The notes below the pieces were generated by a model. It searched no databases. It was given only the letters and a program-made list of their open reading frames with translations, and was not told where the DNA came from. The translations under genes and the position numbers were made by a program. From Cyanobacterium sp. T60_A2020_053 (GTDB lineage Bacteria > Cyanobacteriota > Cyanobacteriia > Cyanobacteriales > Cyanobacteriaceae), in assembly GCA_015272165.1 (NCBI GenBank), contig JACYMF010000021.1:1-35816 (forward strand): 35,816 nucleotides of DNA, read 5' to 3'. Shown here piece by piece: positions 5,891 through 14,463 of this stretch; positions within the stretch are counted from its first letter, which is position 1, and every line of letters begins with the position of its first letter.

Positions 5891-7063
5891 ATGCAAAATA
5901 ATTCTTTTAGACCAAATGGGTTAAAGGTTTCTATTGACAATAATAACGGCACAATTAGATTACGGTTTACTTATCAGGGTAAACGTGAATCTATCAGCTA
6001 TCCTCTTAATTATTTTGATCCTCAAAGTCAACAGATTGCCATAGCAAAAGCCACTGAGATTCATAATGATATTTATCTTTATCAGAAATATGATGAAACT
6101 AAAGAAAAATATCAACTAAAGCCAAAACTAATTAAACATGACTTTGGGCAAAAAGAACTTACTTTAAGGGAGATTTGGGAATTTTACAAAGAACTTAAAA
6201 GAGATGATATAGCAGTCACTACTAAAAAAAATAATTGGTCAAAAATAGACAAAACTTTAAGTGAAAATTTGACTGTTGATGAGGTTGCTGATTATGTGAT
6301 TTTACTTTTGAGTAAATATGCAAAAACTACCACTAAAAGATTATTACAAGATTTATCTGCAAGTATTGGTTTAGCTATCTCATTTGGCAAGTTTAAAGGG
6401 GATAATCACGTTATTAAAATAATTGAATCCTTAGGTGTTCATAAGAAAAAAACTATTAAATCTTTTACTCAAGAAGAAGTAACCGTAATTTTAAATGCCT
6501 TTAAATATGATCAATATTTACCAGAAAAAGCTCTATATAATTACAGTTATTATTATAATTTTGTCGCTTTTAGATTTTTGACAGGAACTAGACCAAGTGA
6601 AGCGATTGCTGTTACTTGTAATGACATTTTTAAAAAAGCTGGTAAAACTTGGTTAAGAATAAATAAGCGTTATGTTGGTGGTGAAATTGTTATGGGAACT
6701 AAAAATGGTGTTGATATTAGAATGTTTCCTGTCAATGATCAGCTAAAAGATTTAATTGAGTCCATACCGAAAATTGATAACCCTAATAATTTACTTTTTC
6801 CTAGTATTACTAAAACCTATATTGATAGAAAAAACTTTAGTACCAGAATATGGAAACCTTTAATTTTGCAGTTAGTTAATCAAGGTTTAGTTAAAGAATA
6901 TCTAACATTTTATGATGTCAGACATACTTTTATTACTCATTTATGTAGATCAGGAAAAGCTGATCTACAAACCATAGCTAATATTGTTGGTAACTCAGTG
7001 CCAACTCTTATCAGAAATTATTTAGCTGTTGATGAAAGTTTAGAGTTACCAGAATTGTTTTAG
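5891..7063 (+). CDS. int: Tyrosine recombinase (integrase), copy 2
   Basis: This 390-aa protein is identical to the copy 1 integrase, with Arg234, Lys271, Arg344 and Tyr377. It sits 117 bp from the internal attachment core, so it faces a complete attP-like junction. Both copies appear intact, with no frameshift or stop, so the element should remain able to excise. Confidence 0.93.
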   Translation: MQNNSFRPNGLKVSIDNNNGTIRLRFTYQGKRESISYPLNYFDPQSQQIAIAKATEIHNDIYLYQKYDETKEKYQLKPKLIKHDFGQKELTLREIWEFYKELKRDDIAVTTKKNNWSKIDKTLSENLTVDEVADYVILLLSKYAKTTTKRLLQDLSASIGLAISFGKFKGDNHVIKIIESLGVHKKKTIKSFTQEEVTVILNAFKYDQYLPEKALYNYSYYYNFVAFRFLTGTRPSEAIAVTCNDIFKKAGKTWLRINKRYVGGEIVMGTKNGVDIRMFPVNDQLKDLIESIPKIDNPNNLLFPSITKTYIDRKNFSTRIWKPLILQLVNQGLVKEYLTFYDVRHTFITHLCRSGKADLQTIANIVGNSVPTLIRNYLAVDESLELPELF

Positions 7064-7074
7064 CTTTAGAATAA

Positions 7075-7350
7075 TTAATCTAACAGCGCCCTCAACTCTT
7101 TAATTAATTGACTAGCACCATTATTTTTATATCCCGTTTCTTTATTCTCAATTTTGATTATTAATTGCTTTAATCTCTCTGTTACAAGTGAATTATTGAT
7201 TTTATCTGATTGAATATTACCACTATCTAAATCATGGGCAAAAGCTAAAATCTGATCCTCAAGTGCTACGGGTATCCTAACCAGTTTAGTTGGTGAGCTA
7301 TTCCACTTACTCTTAAATGGTGTTAAGTTTTCTACATTATACTGATTCAT
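7075..7350 (-). CDS. Small DNA-binding-type regulator (91 aa), copy 2
   Basis: It is identical to the minus-strand regulator of copy 1. It overlaps an internal operator-like repeat (7176-7191) and starts 10 bp from the exact operator at 7360-7375. It is probably an RHH-like or antitoxin-like regulator; no specific family is recognised. Confidence 0.75.
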   Translation of the reverse strand: MNQYNVENLTPFKSKWNSSPTKLVRIPVALEDQILAFAHDLDSGNIQSDKINNSLVTERLKQLIIKIENKETGYKNNGASQLIKELRALLD

Positions 7351-7359
7351 GATTATATC

Positions 7360-7434
7360 TCACTGTTACAAGTGAATTTAAGCTATATTAGATAATATAA
7401 CAACTATTTGCTTAAATGTCACTGTTACAAGTGA
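7360..7434 (+). promoter_or_regulatory. Divergent regulatory region with two identical operators, copy 2
   Basis: TCACTGTTACAAGTGA occurs at 7360-7375 and 7419-7434, between the divergently transcribed small regulator genes of copy 2, with the same spacing as in copy 1. Confidence 0.65.
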
Positions 7435-7489
7435 AGTTTACCGTTATAATAAATTATATTGATCAATAGTATTGCAAAAACATAAAATT

Positions 7490-7834
7490 ATGAAAAGGGG
7501 AAAACGGCGATCTGTTAACTTAAGTTTACATCCAAAACTTTATGATGCACTTGACCTATATTGTAAAGAAAATAATGTTCTTAAAACGGAATTAATTAGC
7601 TTATTATTATTGAAATATTTTAGTCAAGTTGAAATTAATCAAGAAGTTAAAAGCCTATTACATCAAGTAGATAGTGAAGATTTATTGAGCAAATATAGCC
7701 CTTTAAACTCTCAAACTTTATCTATACCTGAGCTATCAGAAATATGGTTTAGCTTAATAGAAAAGGGGTTTAGTGGTATTCCTTCATCAGTCGTTAGATT
7801 ATTGATTGATGATCCAGATAAAAGTCAATTATAA
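7490..7834 (+). CDS. Ribbon-helix-helix regulator, copy 2
   Basis: It is identical to the 114-aa RHH protein of copy 1, with the basic KRGKRRSVNLSLHPKLYDAL N-terminus. The same choice of ATG (7490) over upstream TTG (7472) applies. Two copies of a presumed repressor double its dosage, which could matter for silencing replication of the integrated form. Confidence 0.82.
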   Translation: MKRGKRRSVNLSLHPKLYDALDLYCKENNVLKTELISLLLLKYFSQVEINQEVKSLLHQVDSEDLLSKYSPLNSQTLSIPELSEIWFSLIEKGFSGIPSSVVRLLIDDPDKSQL

Positions 7835-7977
7835 TGTATGTACATACTTGATTTAAGAAAAGTTTTGGTATATTACCAAAAACAAATTAAATTATGAAAA
7901 GGGTTTATCCGTTACCCTAAAACGGTTAATTACTGTAATCAGCAGTAACTATAAATCTTTATTTTATTAACTAAATT

Positions 7978-10518
7978 ATGACACAAAACAGTGATTTTTC
8001 ACGGGTAAACCTAGCTACCTGTCAAATTGACAACGCTCAAATTATTGCTCACTACCAAAAAGAGAGTGAATGGAGAGAAATATATTCTGATGATAATTTA
8101 GCCTTATTGGATGATCAGACTGTCACCGAATTAGCTAAAAACCCTATATATCAATTTAAGATTGATTATCCTAATAACTTATCAGTTAATCGCTCAATAT
8201 CCATTGTTACAAGTGAGAAAGGGGCATCTTGTAAAAAGTCAGTGTACCCAAAAAAAGGTATTGATAAAAGTCAATGGTTGCCATATCACCATGAGCTATT
8301 CCCACTGGCACAAGGTAAATGGATGTTGGTTCATGAAGGGGAAAAAGGCGCTGAATATGGTATCAGAGATGGTTTTGTTAGCACTTCTTTAGTAGGTTGT
8401 GCGGTTAACTCTAAAACAGATTTTACAGTGTATTACACATTATTTGATGAAGTTATTAAGCATGGAATTAACGGGTTAATCTATATTTCTGATAATGATG
8501 AAGCAGGTTTAAAAAAAGCTATCCAGTTTTATCTTGCTTATGAACAATGGAAAACTAAAAATAATAGTGTAAATTTAGAAGTTAAGTTAGTAAGAGTAAG
8601 TTATTTATTTTCTATATTAGGTAAATTTGGGTCACCAAGTGATGATTATTGTGAAGTTAGCAAAGAGATAGAGAATCATTCAAATATTGATGTTGTTGAG
8701 TTTAATAGACTGCTCACATTAGACTTGAATAATTATGGTGATAACTACACTGACGAAATAATGGTTTTAGAAGATCATTATTTTCCTAAAGAAGTCAATA
8801 ATTCACTTGTTACAGTGAAAAATAATGACATAAATATGACTACTATTAAACCTGACAACATTACCTTAACGAGAGAAATATTAGAGAAAGATTACGCTGA
8901 TAGATTAAGATTTAATGAGTTAAAAAGAATTGTTGAGTTAGATAATGAAGAAGCATATCTTGATGATTTATACCTACAAATTCATAAAGATTATGGCATT
9001 AAAATAAATAAACAAATCGCTTATGATTTAGCAGTAATGGTAGCTAAAGAAAATAGCTATCACCCCGTTAAAGTTTATCTTGATAAATGTGATGATAACT
9101 TTGATGAAATAGATATTAAAAAACTCTCAACTTTACTTTTTGGCACTAATGACCCGTTATATGATGAAATGCTTTATCGTCATCTTATTGGTAGTGTGGC
9201 AAGGGTATATAAACAAGGTTGCAAATTAGATACGGCGCTTATTTTGCAAGGTAAACAAGGCATAAGAAAAAGTACATTTTTTAAGGTTTTGTACGGTGAT
9301 GAATTTTTTACTGATTCTGTCACGGGTACGGATAGAGATAATTTACTCGTGTTACATCAACACTGGTGCGCTGAACTTGCAGAATTTGAGACAATCACGG
9401 GTAAAAAGCAATCAGGTGAGCTAAAAGCATTTTTAAGTAAATCAGTGGATACTTTCAGAGAACCTTATGGACGATCTACCAGAACGGTTAAACGTCAATC
9501 GGTGATTGTTGGTTCTGTTAATGAATCTGAGTTTTTAGTGGACACAACGGGTAATAGAAGATTTTGGGTAATACCTGTTAGTCAACATATTGATATTGAG
9601 AAGGTTAAACAATACCGTGATCAAATTTGGGCGCAAGCTAAAAAAGCATACCTTGCGGGTGAACAGTGGCACTTGAGTTATGAATCTCAAAAAATGAGTG
9701 ATGAACTGAACAAACAATTTCTACATACTGATTCATGGGATAGCTCTGAACTTGATAATTATTTGTACGGTTTTGAAGAAGTTGGGGTATCTGTAAGAAA
9801 TATTTTAATCACTCATTTAGGGTTTGAAGAAAATCAAATCAAAAGGGGTGATGAAATGAGAATGAGCAAAATATTATCATCTAAAGGTTATGAGAAAAAG
9901 CAAAAATTTATTAATGGCAAAAAGCAAAATCTGTGGTTTAACCTACCCCTTAATCAAAATTTTGTAGGGTTAAAAGAAAAGGTTGGTATGGTTAGTATGG
10001 TTGGTATGTCTCAGTCAGAGCAAGGTTTTCAAACCTACCAACCTCCTACCAACCTCACTCAAAATGAAAAGGTTGGTATGGGTGAAAATCAAAACCTACC
10101 AACCTCAAACAGTGAACCTACCAACCTTATTAGCAAGGTTGGTAGCTCTGAAACTATTGCCAGTAATGGGATATACCAACCTCTACCAACATACCAACCT
10201 TTTTCTCAAACTACTACAAACTTAAATGATCAATCAAAAGTATCAGACAACTTAGAAAATAATCAAAAAGTAGAAAATAATCAAAATAATGATTCTAAAA
10301 CTGAGTTATCTATGGCAAGGTTAAAGCTAAAAAAGTTATTAGAAGAAAAAGGTTATAAAAGTGAGGGTCAGCAGTATAAAGTTTTAGGTAAGATTGTCTA
10401 TCAATCTGATCAAGTTTGCTCTATCCAATCATTAACAACAGTCAATGAAATTAACACTGTAATTAAAAGATTAAATAATTATCAATCGCTGTCACCTTTA
10501 AAAGATTCTCAATCATAG
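7978..10518 (+). CDS. Replication protein: Toprim plus VirE-type P-loop NTPase, copy 2
   Basis: This 846-aa protein is identical to that of copy 1, with Toprim motifs E120-G-E-K and D172-N-D, Walker A 425-433 and GNRRFW 525-530. The in-gene octamer cluster lies at 9981-10199 and the iterons begin 11 bp after the stop. The gene is intact, so the chromosome carries two potentially active initiator genes and two iteron arrays, a burden expected to need tight repression. Confidence 0.85.
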   Translation: MTQNSDFSRVNLATCQIDNAQIIAHYQKESEWREIYSDDNLALLDDQTVTELAKNPIYQFKIDYPNNLSVNRSISIVTSEKGASCKKSVYPKKGIDKSQWLPYHHELFPLAQGKWMLVHEGEKGAEYGIRDGFVSTSLVGCAVNSKTDFTVYYTLFDEVIKHGINGLIYISDNDEAGLKKAIQFYLAYEQWKTKNNSVNLEVKLVRVSYLFSILGKFGSPSDDYCEVSKEIENHSNIDVVEFNRLLTLDLNNYGDNYTDEIMVLEDHYFPKEVNNSLVTVKNNDINMTTIKPDNITLTREILEKDYADRLRFNELKRIVELDNEEAYLDDLYLQIHKDYGIKINKQIAYDLAVMVAKENSYHPVKVYLDKCDDNFDEIDIKKLSTLLFGTNDPLYDEMLYRHLIGSVARVYKQGCKLDTALILQGKQGIRKSTFFKVLYGDEFFTDSVTGTDRDNLLVLHQHWCAELAEFETITGKKQSGELKAFLSKSVDTFREPYGRSTRTVKRQSVIVGSVNESEFLVDTTGNRRFWVIPVSQHIDIEKVKQYRDQIWAQAKKAYLAGEQWHLSYESQKMSDELNKQFLHTDSWDSSELDNYLYGFEEVGVSVRNILITHLGFEENQIKRGDEMRMSKILSSKGYEKKQKFINGKKQNLWFNLPLNQNFVGLKEKVGMVSMVGMSQSEQGFQTYQPPTNLTQNEKVGMGENQNLPTSNSEPTNLISKVGSSETIASNGIYQPLPTYQPFSQTTTNLNDQSKVSDNLENNQKVENNQNNDSKTELSMARLKLKKLLEEKGYKSEGQQYKVLGKIVYQSDQVCSIQSLTTVNEINTVIKRLNNYQSLSPLKDSQS
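9981..10199. repeat. GGTTGGTA/TACCAACC octamer cluster inside rep, copy 2
   Basis: It is a duplicate of the ten-octamer cluster of copy 1, with four forward and six reverse octamers in different reading frames of the rep linker. Confidence 0.75.
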
Positions 10519-10528
10519 TTAATCTTTA

Positions 10529-10828
10529 TTGACCAGTGATGAGTGCCATTGACCCATGTTGATGGTTATTGACTCGTGTTGATGATTGTCACCAATTGGT
10601 GATGGTGTTTGACCCATGTTGATGGTTATTAATCCGTGTTGATAACCTTTGACCCATGTTAATGATTATTAACCCGTGTTGATAATCTTTGACCCTTGTT
10701 AATGGTAGTGGAGAGGTGTGGATAATCCTTGACCATTGCTAATGATGTTTGACCGCTGTTAATCAGGTTTCATTACTGTTGACTACTATTCACCCGTGAT
10801 GATGATATTAAAACAGTTTTGAGTGATT
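10529..10828 (+). repeat. Iteron array, 20-bp period, candidate origin, copy 2
   Basis: It is a duplicate of the 20-bp direct-repeat array following rep, best units TTGACCCATGTTGATGGTTA, starting 11 bp after the rep stop. The rest of the 446-bp spacer holds only the inverted repeat at 10914-10951. Confidence 0.8.
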
Positions 10829-10964
10829 TTGATGTCATCTAATATCACAGAGTTTCATTACCGACCATTAAGGGTCGAAATAAGCACGGTACGTTAGCAA
10901 CCTTGTTTGAAAGAGTGCCTATACTTGTATTTGAAGGGTAATTTAGGCACTGAAAAGTTAGACT

Positions 10965-11180
10965 ATGATTTTTAACTCAGAAATTAAACAAAAAATATGG
11001 TCACGGTTAAGCACACGGTCACGGCGCGCCATAACACGAAAGTATAAGAAATATGGACATAATTATACCTACAATCCTAGAGGTGACTTACTTAAGAATT
11101 TGGCGCATGAGTTTAACCTATCTATTGAAGATATTTATCACTACTTGTTAGAGATTAGACAAGAATTGATTAATACTTAA
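10965..11180 (+). CDS. Small basic protein (71 aa), copy 2
   Basis: It is identical to the 71-aa basic protein of copy 1. It is the last gene of the element before the arm-type sites and the attR core. An accessory role in excision or replication is possible but not shown by any recognised motif. Confidence 0.65.
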   Translation: MIFNSEIKQKIWSRLSTRSRRAITRKYKKYGHNYTYNPRGDLLKNLAHEFNLSIEDIYHYLLEIRQELINT

Positions 11181-11235
11181 TTCATGCTTACATAGTTACC
11201 AGAGACTTGATGAACTGTAGAAATAAAATTAGTAA

Positions 11236-11372
11236 TGGTCTAAAAGTGGTCTAAAAACCACAAAGTTTGAAGTTCTGATTATAAATCTTTAAATGTTGAC
11301 ATGGTGTCACGGGGAAGTATAGCGCCCTCAAATACTGTTTTATGCCCTAAAGTGGTCTAAAAATGGTCTAAA
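11236..11372 (+). promoter_or_regulatory. Integrase arm-type sites, right end, copy 2
   Basis: The same two pairs of TGGTCTAAA sites are found at 11236/11247 and 11353/11364, with identical spacing. They lie beside the attR core, so together they form the recombinase-binding arm of the chromosomal right junction. Confidence 0.67.
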
Positions 11373-11403
11373 TAAGCAAGTAAAAGAGTAAATAGAGATA
11401 GAT

Positions 11404-11445
11404 AAAAAAAAGAAGAACCCTTGAAATGTAGATTTAGTGAGGGTT
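11404..11445 (-). terminator. Terminator-like hairpin downstream of tRNA-Val
   Basis: On the minus strand, reading out of the tRNA gene, AACCCT...AGGGTT form a stem with an 18-base loop followed by TTCTTCTTTTTTTT-type sequence. It lies 10 bp beyond the tRNA 3' end inside element DNA, so the element supplies the terminator as well as the tRNA 3' half. Confidence 0.5.
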
Positions 11446-11495
11446 GTGGATTATGGACGTAGCCTGACTCGAACAGGCGACCCCATCGATGTCAA
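11443..11495 (-). other. Attachment site core (attR side) that restores tRNA-Val
   Basis: This is the third copy of the 53-bp core. Here the sequence continues past ATGTCAA into chromosomal CGATG, which completes the anticodon stem and the tRNA 5' half. Integration therefore leaves a working tRNA whose 3' half is supplied by the element. Confidence 0.88.
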
Positions 11496-11527
11496 CGATG
11501 TACTCTAACCAACTGAGCTATACGTCC
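11455..11527 (-). tRNA. tRNA-Val (anticodon GAC)
   Basis: The minus strand folds into a complete 73-nt cloverleaf. The acceptor is GGACGTA/TACGTCC, the D arm GCTC/GAGT with the loop AGTTGGTTA, the anticodon stem CATCG/CGATG with loop TTGACAT (anticodon GAC), the variable region GGGTC, and the T arm GCCTG-TTCGAGT-CAGGC. CCA is not encoded. Positions 33-73, from the anticodon loop to the 3' end, lie in the element-derived attachment core (11455-11495) while the 5' part is chromosomal, so the gene was rebuilt by integration. Confidence 0.95.
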
Positions 11528-11659
11528 TTACACGGAATACAATTATAGCGCCCTTCACCGTCCATCGGCAAGGGTAAGAGCAAAAATAAGATTAGTGGAT
11601 CGAAAGAGGAAATATTTTGTTAAAATAGCATGGGAAAATTAAGGATAAATTAATAGTCT

Positions 11660-12163
11660 TTGAGTCAAGCATTAGAAATTCCAAATTTAGACACCCTAGC
11701 GCAAGAATTAGCTGCTATCCAGCAGACTAGCTCAAAAAAAATTGCCTTGCTAGGTTCTCGTCATGTGCCGATTACCCATCAGCACTTGATTGAGATGATG
11801 AGTTATGCCTTGGTGTTAGGAGGTAATCGTTTGATTACTTCAGGGGCGGCTGGAACTAATTCGGCTGCTATCCGAGGTGCGATGAGAGCGGACCCTAATT
11901 TGTTGACGGTAATTCTTCCCCAAAGTTTACAACGTCAACCGAAAGAGTCTCAAGATCAGTTACAAAAGGTTATTCATTTAGTAGAAAATCCCGACAATGA
12001 TAGTTTGTCGTTGGGAGAAGCTAGTGCTGATTGCAATCGAGAAATTATTTCCCGTTGTCAGCAGTTAATCTGTTTTGCATTCCATGACAGTCATACTTTA
12101 ATGCAAACTTGTCAGGAAGCTGAAGAACAACGAAAAGTAGTAACTTTATTCTATTTTGATTAA
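11660..12163 (+). CDS. DprA-like Rossmann-fold protein (short cyanobacterial form)
   Basis: This 167-aa protein resembles the small cyanobacterial proteins usually annotated as DNA recombination-mediator protein A. GSRH (32-35) and SGAAGTNSAAIRGAM (61-75) are the nucleotide-binding loops of a DprA/LOG-type Rossmann fold. It lacks the SAM and winged-helix domains of full-length DprA, so a role in loading RecA on transforming DNA should not be assumed. The start is TTG at 11660; the N-terminus SQALEIPNLDTLAQELA looks conserved and no upstream ATG exists. A TTGTTAAAATAGCAT region about 40 bp upstream may hold the promoter. It stands alone downstream of the tRNA-Val gene, which reads the other way. 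Confidence 0.8.
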   Translation: MSQALEIPNLDTLAQELAAIQQTSSKKIALLGSRHVPITHQHLIEMMSYALVLGGNRLITSGAAGTNSAAIRGAMRADPNLLTVILPQSLQRQPKESQDQLQKVIHLVENPDNDSLSLGEASADCNREIISRCQQLICFAFHDSHTLMQTCQEAEEQRKVVTLFYFD

Positions 12164-12198
12164 TATTTTGGTACCTCAAAAGAGGAAATGACAAGAAA

Positions 12199-12273
12199 AG
12201 GGCAAAGGTGAATTTAAAGATAGCTTGGACTACCATTAAATTTGCTCATGTCTTAAAAGATGGGGTTTTAAAC
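12199..12273 (+). repeat. Dispersed repeat with core GACTACCATTAAATTTGCTC
   Basis: GGGCAAAGGTGAATTTAAAG followed by the core and TTTTAAAACC-like sequence recurs at 30080-30170 and inverted at 26702-26765. All copies abut TTTGCCC heptads. It occupies the space between the DprA-like gene and rdgB. Confidence 0.65.
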
Positions 12274-12299
12274 CTTTTATTCTTTGATAATTTTTATTA

Positions 12300-12884
12300 A
12301 TGATTAGTAAATTAGTATTAGCAACCAGTAATCAGGGTAAGTTAAGGGAATTTGAAGATTATTTTCGAGATTTTCCTTTAACCATCGCTCTGAAGCCTTC
12401 TAATTTGGAGGTGGAAGAGACAGGAACAAGTTTTCGTGATAATGCTATCTTAAAAGCAACTCAAGTGGCTTCTGCTTTGGGGGAGTGGGCTTTAGCAGAT
12501 GATTCTGGTCTGATGGTGGATGGGTTGGGGGGCGCTCCGGGTATTTATTCCGCGCGCTACGCACCTACTCCTCAGCAGTGTATTGAACGTGTATTAAAAG
12601 AGTTGGAGGGAGAATCACGGCGGAGGGCGCAGTTTGTTTGTGCAGTGGCGGTGGCTTCCGGAGATGGTGAATTAGTGTTATTTGCTGAAGGTATTTGCGA
12701 AGGGGAAATTTTAACAGAGTTACGAGGGAATGATGGTTTTGGCTATGACCCAATTTTTTTTGTGCCAGAATATGATCAAACTTTTGCAGAAATGTCAAGA
12801 GATTTAAAAAACAAAATTAGTCATCGAGGTTTAGCATTAGCAAAAATTTTACCTGAATTAAAAGCATTGATTAAACTTAGTTAA
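12300..12884 (+). CDS. rdgB: RdgB/HAM1 XTP/dITP pyrophosphatase
   Basis: This 194-aa Ham1-family enzyme hydrolyses non-canonical purine nucleotides (XTP, dITP, ITP) to monophosphates, cleaning the nucleotide pool in the cytoplasm. Conserved motifs are TSNQGK (9-14), DDSG (67-70), FGYDP (147-151) and SHRG (174-177), which bind the triphosphate and metal. The length is normal for the family. The gene is followed after 12 bp by a cupin gene, suggesting co-transcription. ATG at 12300 directly begins the conserved beta strand, so the start is secure. Confidence 0.95.
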   Translation: MISKLVLATSNQGKLREFEDYFRDFPLTIALKPSNLEVEETGTSFRDNAILKATQVASALGEWALADDSGLMVDGLGGAPGIYSARYAPTPQQCIERVLKELEGESRRRAQFVCAVAVASGDGELVLFAEGICEGEILTELRGNDGFGYDPIFFVPEYDQTFAEMSRDLKNKISHRGLALAKILPELKALIKLS

Positions 12885-12896
12885 AAATAAGAAATA

Positions 12897-13403
12897 ATGG
12901 TAGTTACTGCAAAATATTGGATCGAAAAATTAAGTTTAATAAAACATCCTGAAGGGGGCTATTATCGAGAAACCTATCGTAGTGATATTTTAATTAGTTC
13001 CGATAGTTTACCAAAAGATTATCAAGGGCAAAGAAACTCTTGCACTGCTATCTATTATTTACTTTCAGAAGCTGATTTTTCTGCTTTTCATCGTCTCAAA
13101 AGTGATGAAATTTTCCATTTTTACAGTGGCTCTCCTTTATTGGTTCACCTCATTGATGATCAAGGAAGATATTTTTGCCAAAAAGTGGGTACTCAGGGAC
13201 AAGAAAATGATATTTTACAGTTAGTGATTCCCCGTGGTTGGTGGTTTGCTTCGGAAGTTAGTGAACCTAATTCTTATAGCTTAATTGGTTGTACTGTTTC
13301 TCCGGGTTTTAACTTTAATGATTTTGAGTTAGGTTCAAGAGAACTGTTAATTCAGATGTATCCTAATTATCAAGATATTATTACCAGAATGACATATAAT
13401 TAG
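12897..13403 (+). CDS. DUF985 cupin-like protein
   Basis: This 168-aa protein has the DUF985 cupin signature HPEGGYYRETYRS (17-29), followed by the beta-barrel segments TAIYYLL, FHRLKSDEIFHFYSG and LVIPRGWWFASEV. Members are RmlC-like cupins, some annotated as epimerase-like, but the substrate is unknown. It lies 12 bp after rdgB on the same strand and is probably in the same transcript, though no functional link is known. Family assignment is firm, function is not. Confidence 0.88.
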   Translation: MVVTAKYWIEKLSLIKHPEGGYYRETYRSDILISSDSLPKDYQGQRNSCTAIYYLLSEADFSAFHRLKSDEIFHFYSGSPLLVHLIDDQGRYFCQKVGTQGQENDILQLVIPRGWWFASEVSEPNSYSLIGCTVSPGFNFNDFELGSRELLIQMYPNYQDIITRMTYN

Positions 13404-13490
13404 TTTTATTAATTTATTAATTAACTAAATTTTAAATTATAAAATAAATACTTTTAAAAAGTTTAATTTCTTATTATCGAGGCATAAAAA

Positions 13491-14261
13491 ATGGCAGGAA
13501 ATTATCAAACTGATGTCAATCGTGTGGTACAAATGACGTTACCCACAAATTATGAGCAACAAATAAAAAATATCCAATCTTCTCCTAAATTTCAAGACCA
13601 AAAACCTGTAGATTTTCCCGGTTATACTATCATTACACCGCCCTCTGGAGATGATCCTAATAACAGTGATTTTTATGAATATTTAGGAGAATTTCAGACA
13701 GAATTAGTTGAGGCGATGGGCGCTGGGTTGTTAATTCCTGTACCAAAAAAAAGTTTTCACGTCACTTTTGCTGATTTAATTTGGGATAATCTTTATGAAG
13801 ATGCTTTGACACAGAATCCTGATTTTGACAATTTATTAATTCAAGAAATTGATAGTATTTTTAAAGATTATAAAACAGTAGATAACAGCGCCCTCCCCTT
13901 TGATTTTGAAGTGTTAGGTTTATCTATATTTCCTCGGGCGCTAGTAATATGTCTTTCTCCTACAGAAAATTGTTATCAAAGAATATTAAAATTAAGACAA
14001 TTAATTTATCAAGATGAACAAATAATTGATTTAGGCATCGAGCAACATTACGAATTTGTAGCGCACATCACCCTAGGCTATTTTGGTAAAGTTGAGGATA
14101 ATTTTGACCCTGAAAAACTGCAAGAAATTATCACTAAATTTAATTTTCAATGGTTAGAAAATGCACCACCAAAGTTATCATTAAATCGATTTGAATTGAG
14201 AAGATTTAACAATATGACTAACTATCTAAGAGAGGATGATTGGGCAGTGTTTGAAGTATAG
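13491..14261 (+). CDS. 2H-phosphoesterase-like protein (DUF1868-type)
   Basis: This 256-aa protein carries two HxT motifs, H90-V-T92 (KSFHVTFADLI) and H192-I-T194 (FVAHITLGYFG), spaced as in the LigT/2H phosphoesterase superfamily. Such enzymes use the two His to hydrolyse or form 2',5'- or cyclic phosphodiester bonds in RNA or nucleotides. It resembles the DUF1868 branch common in cyanobacteria and fungi; the substrate is unknown. A GAGG ribosome site lies 9 bp before ATG 13491. It is followed by a strong hairpin (14274-14294). No functional partner is adjacent. Confidence 0.78.
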   Translation: MAGNYQTDVNRVVQMTLPTNYEQQIKNIQSSPKFQDQKPVDFPGYTIITPPSGDDPNNSDFYEYLGEFQTELVEAMGAGLLIPVPKKSFHVTFADLIWDNLYEDALTQNPDFDNLLIQEIDSIFKDYKTVDNSALPFDFEVLGLSIFPRALVICLSPTENCYQRILKLRQLIYQDEQIIDLGIEQHYEFVAHITLGYFGKVEDNFDPEKLQEIITKFNFQWLENAPPKLSLNRFELRRFNNMTNYLREDDWAVFEV

Positions 14262-14273
14262 AAATATAAAAAA

Positions 14274-14294
14274 GGGTTGAACATTGTTCAACCC
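14274..14294 (-). terminator. Hairpin between convergent genes
   Basis: GGGTTGAAC/GTTCAACCC form a perfect 9-bp stem with a 3-base loop. The A-run on its left gives a T-run on the minus strand, so it works best as a terminator for the minus-strand nucleotidase gene, and perhaps bidirectionally for the plus-strand gene. Confidence 0.7.
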
Positions 14295-14463
14295 CCAAAA
14301 TATTCTCTTTCTCCTTATCTAAATGGAGTTTGCTGAATAAAAGTCAGAAGTATTGATTCATAAAAGTTAAGACATACTACAGGAAGATATTAAAATCTCA
14401 TAATTGTCAATTATCCATTGTCAAACCATTAACCTCAATAAGCGCCCTTCACCCTTACCGAAA

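Larger units (their letters stand above)
5722..11442 (+). mobile_element. Integrative element, copy 2 of a tandem pair
   Basis: This is the second 5,721-bp unit in the same orientation as the first. It is followed at 11443 by the attachment core that completes an intact tRNA-Val gene. I saw no difference between the copies in any gene or control region compared, which points to very recent dimer formation, continuing excision and reintegration, or an assembly artefact. The copy-copy junction has the arrangement expected of attP: arm-type sites on both sides of the tRNA-derived core. Confidence 0.9.

Noticed and set aside
1-11442. Prophage or phage satellite
   Set aside because: No capsid, terminase, portal, tail, lysis or packaging-interference gene is present; gene content fits a plasmid-like integrative element.
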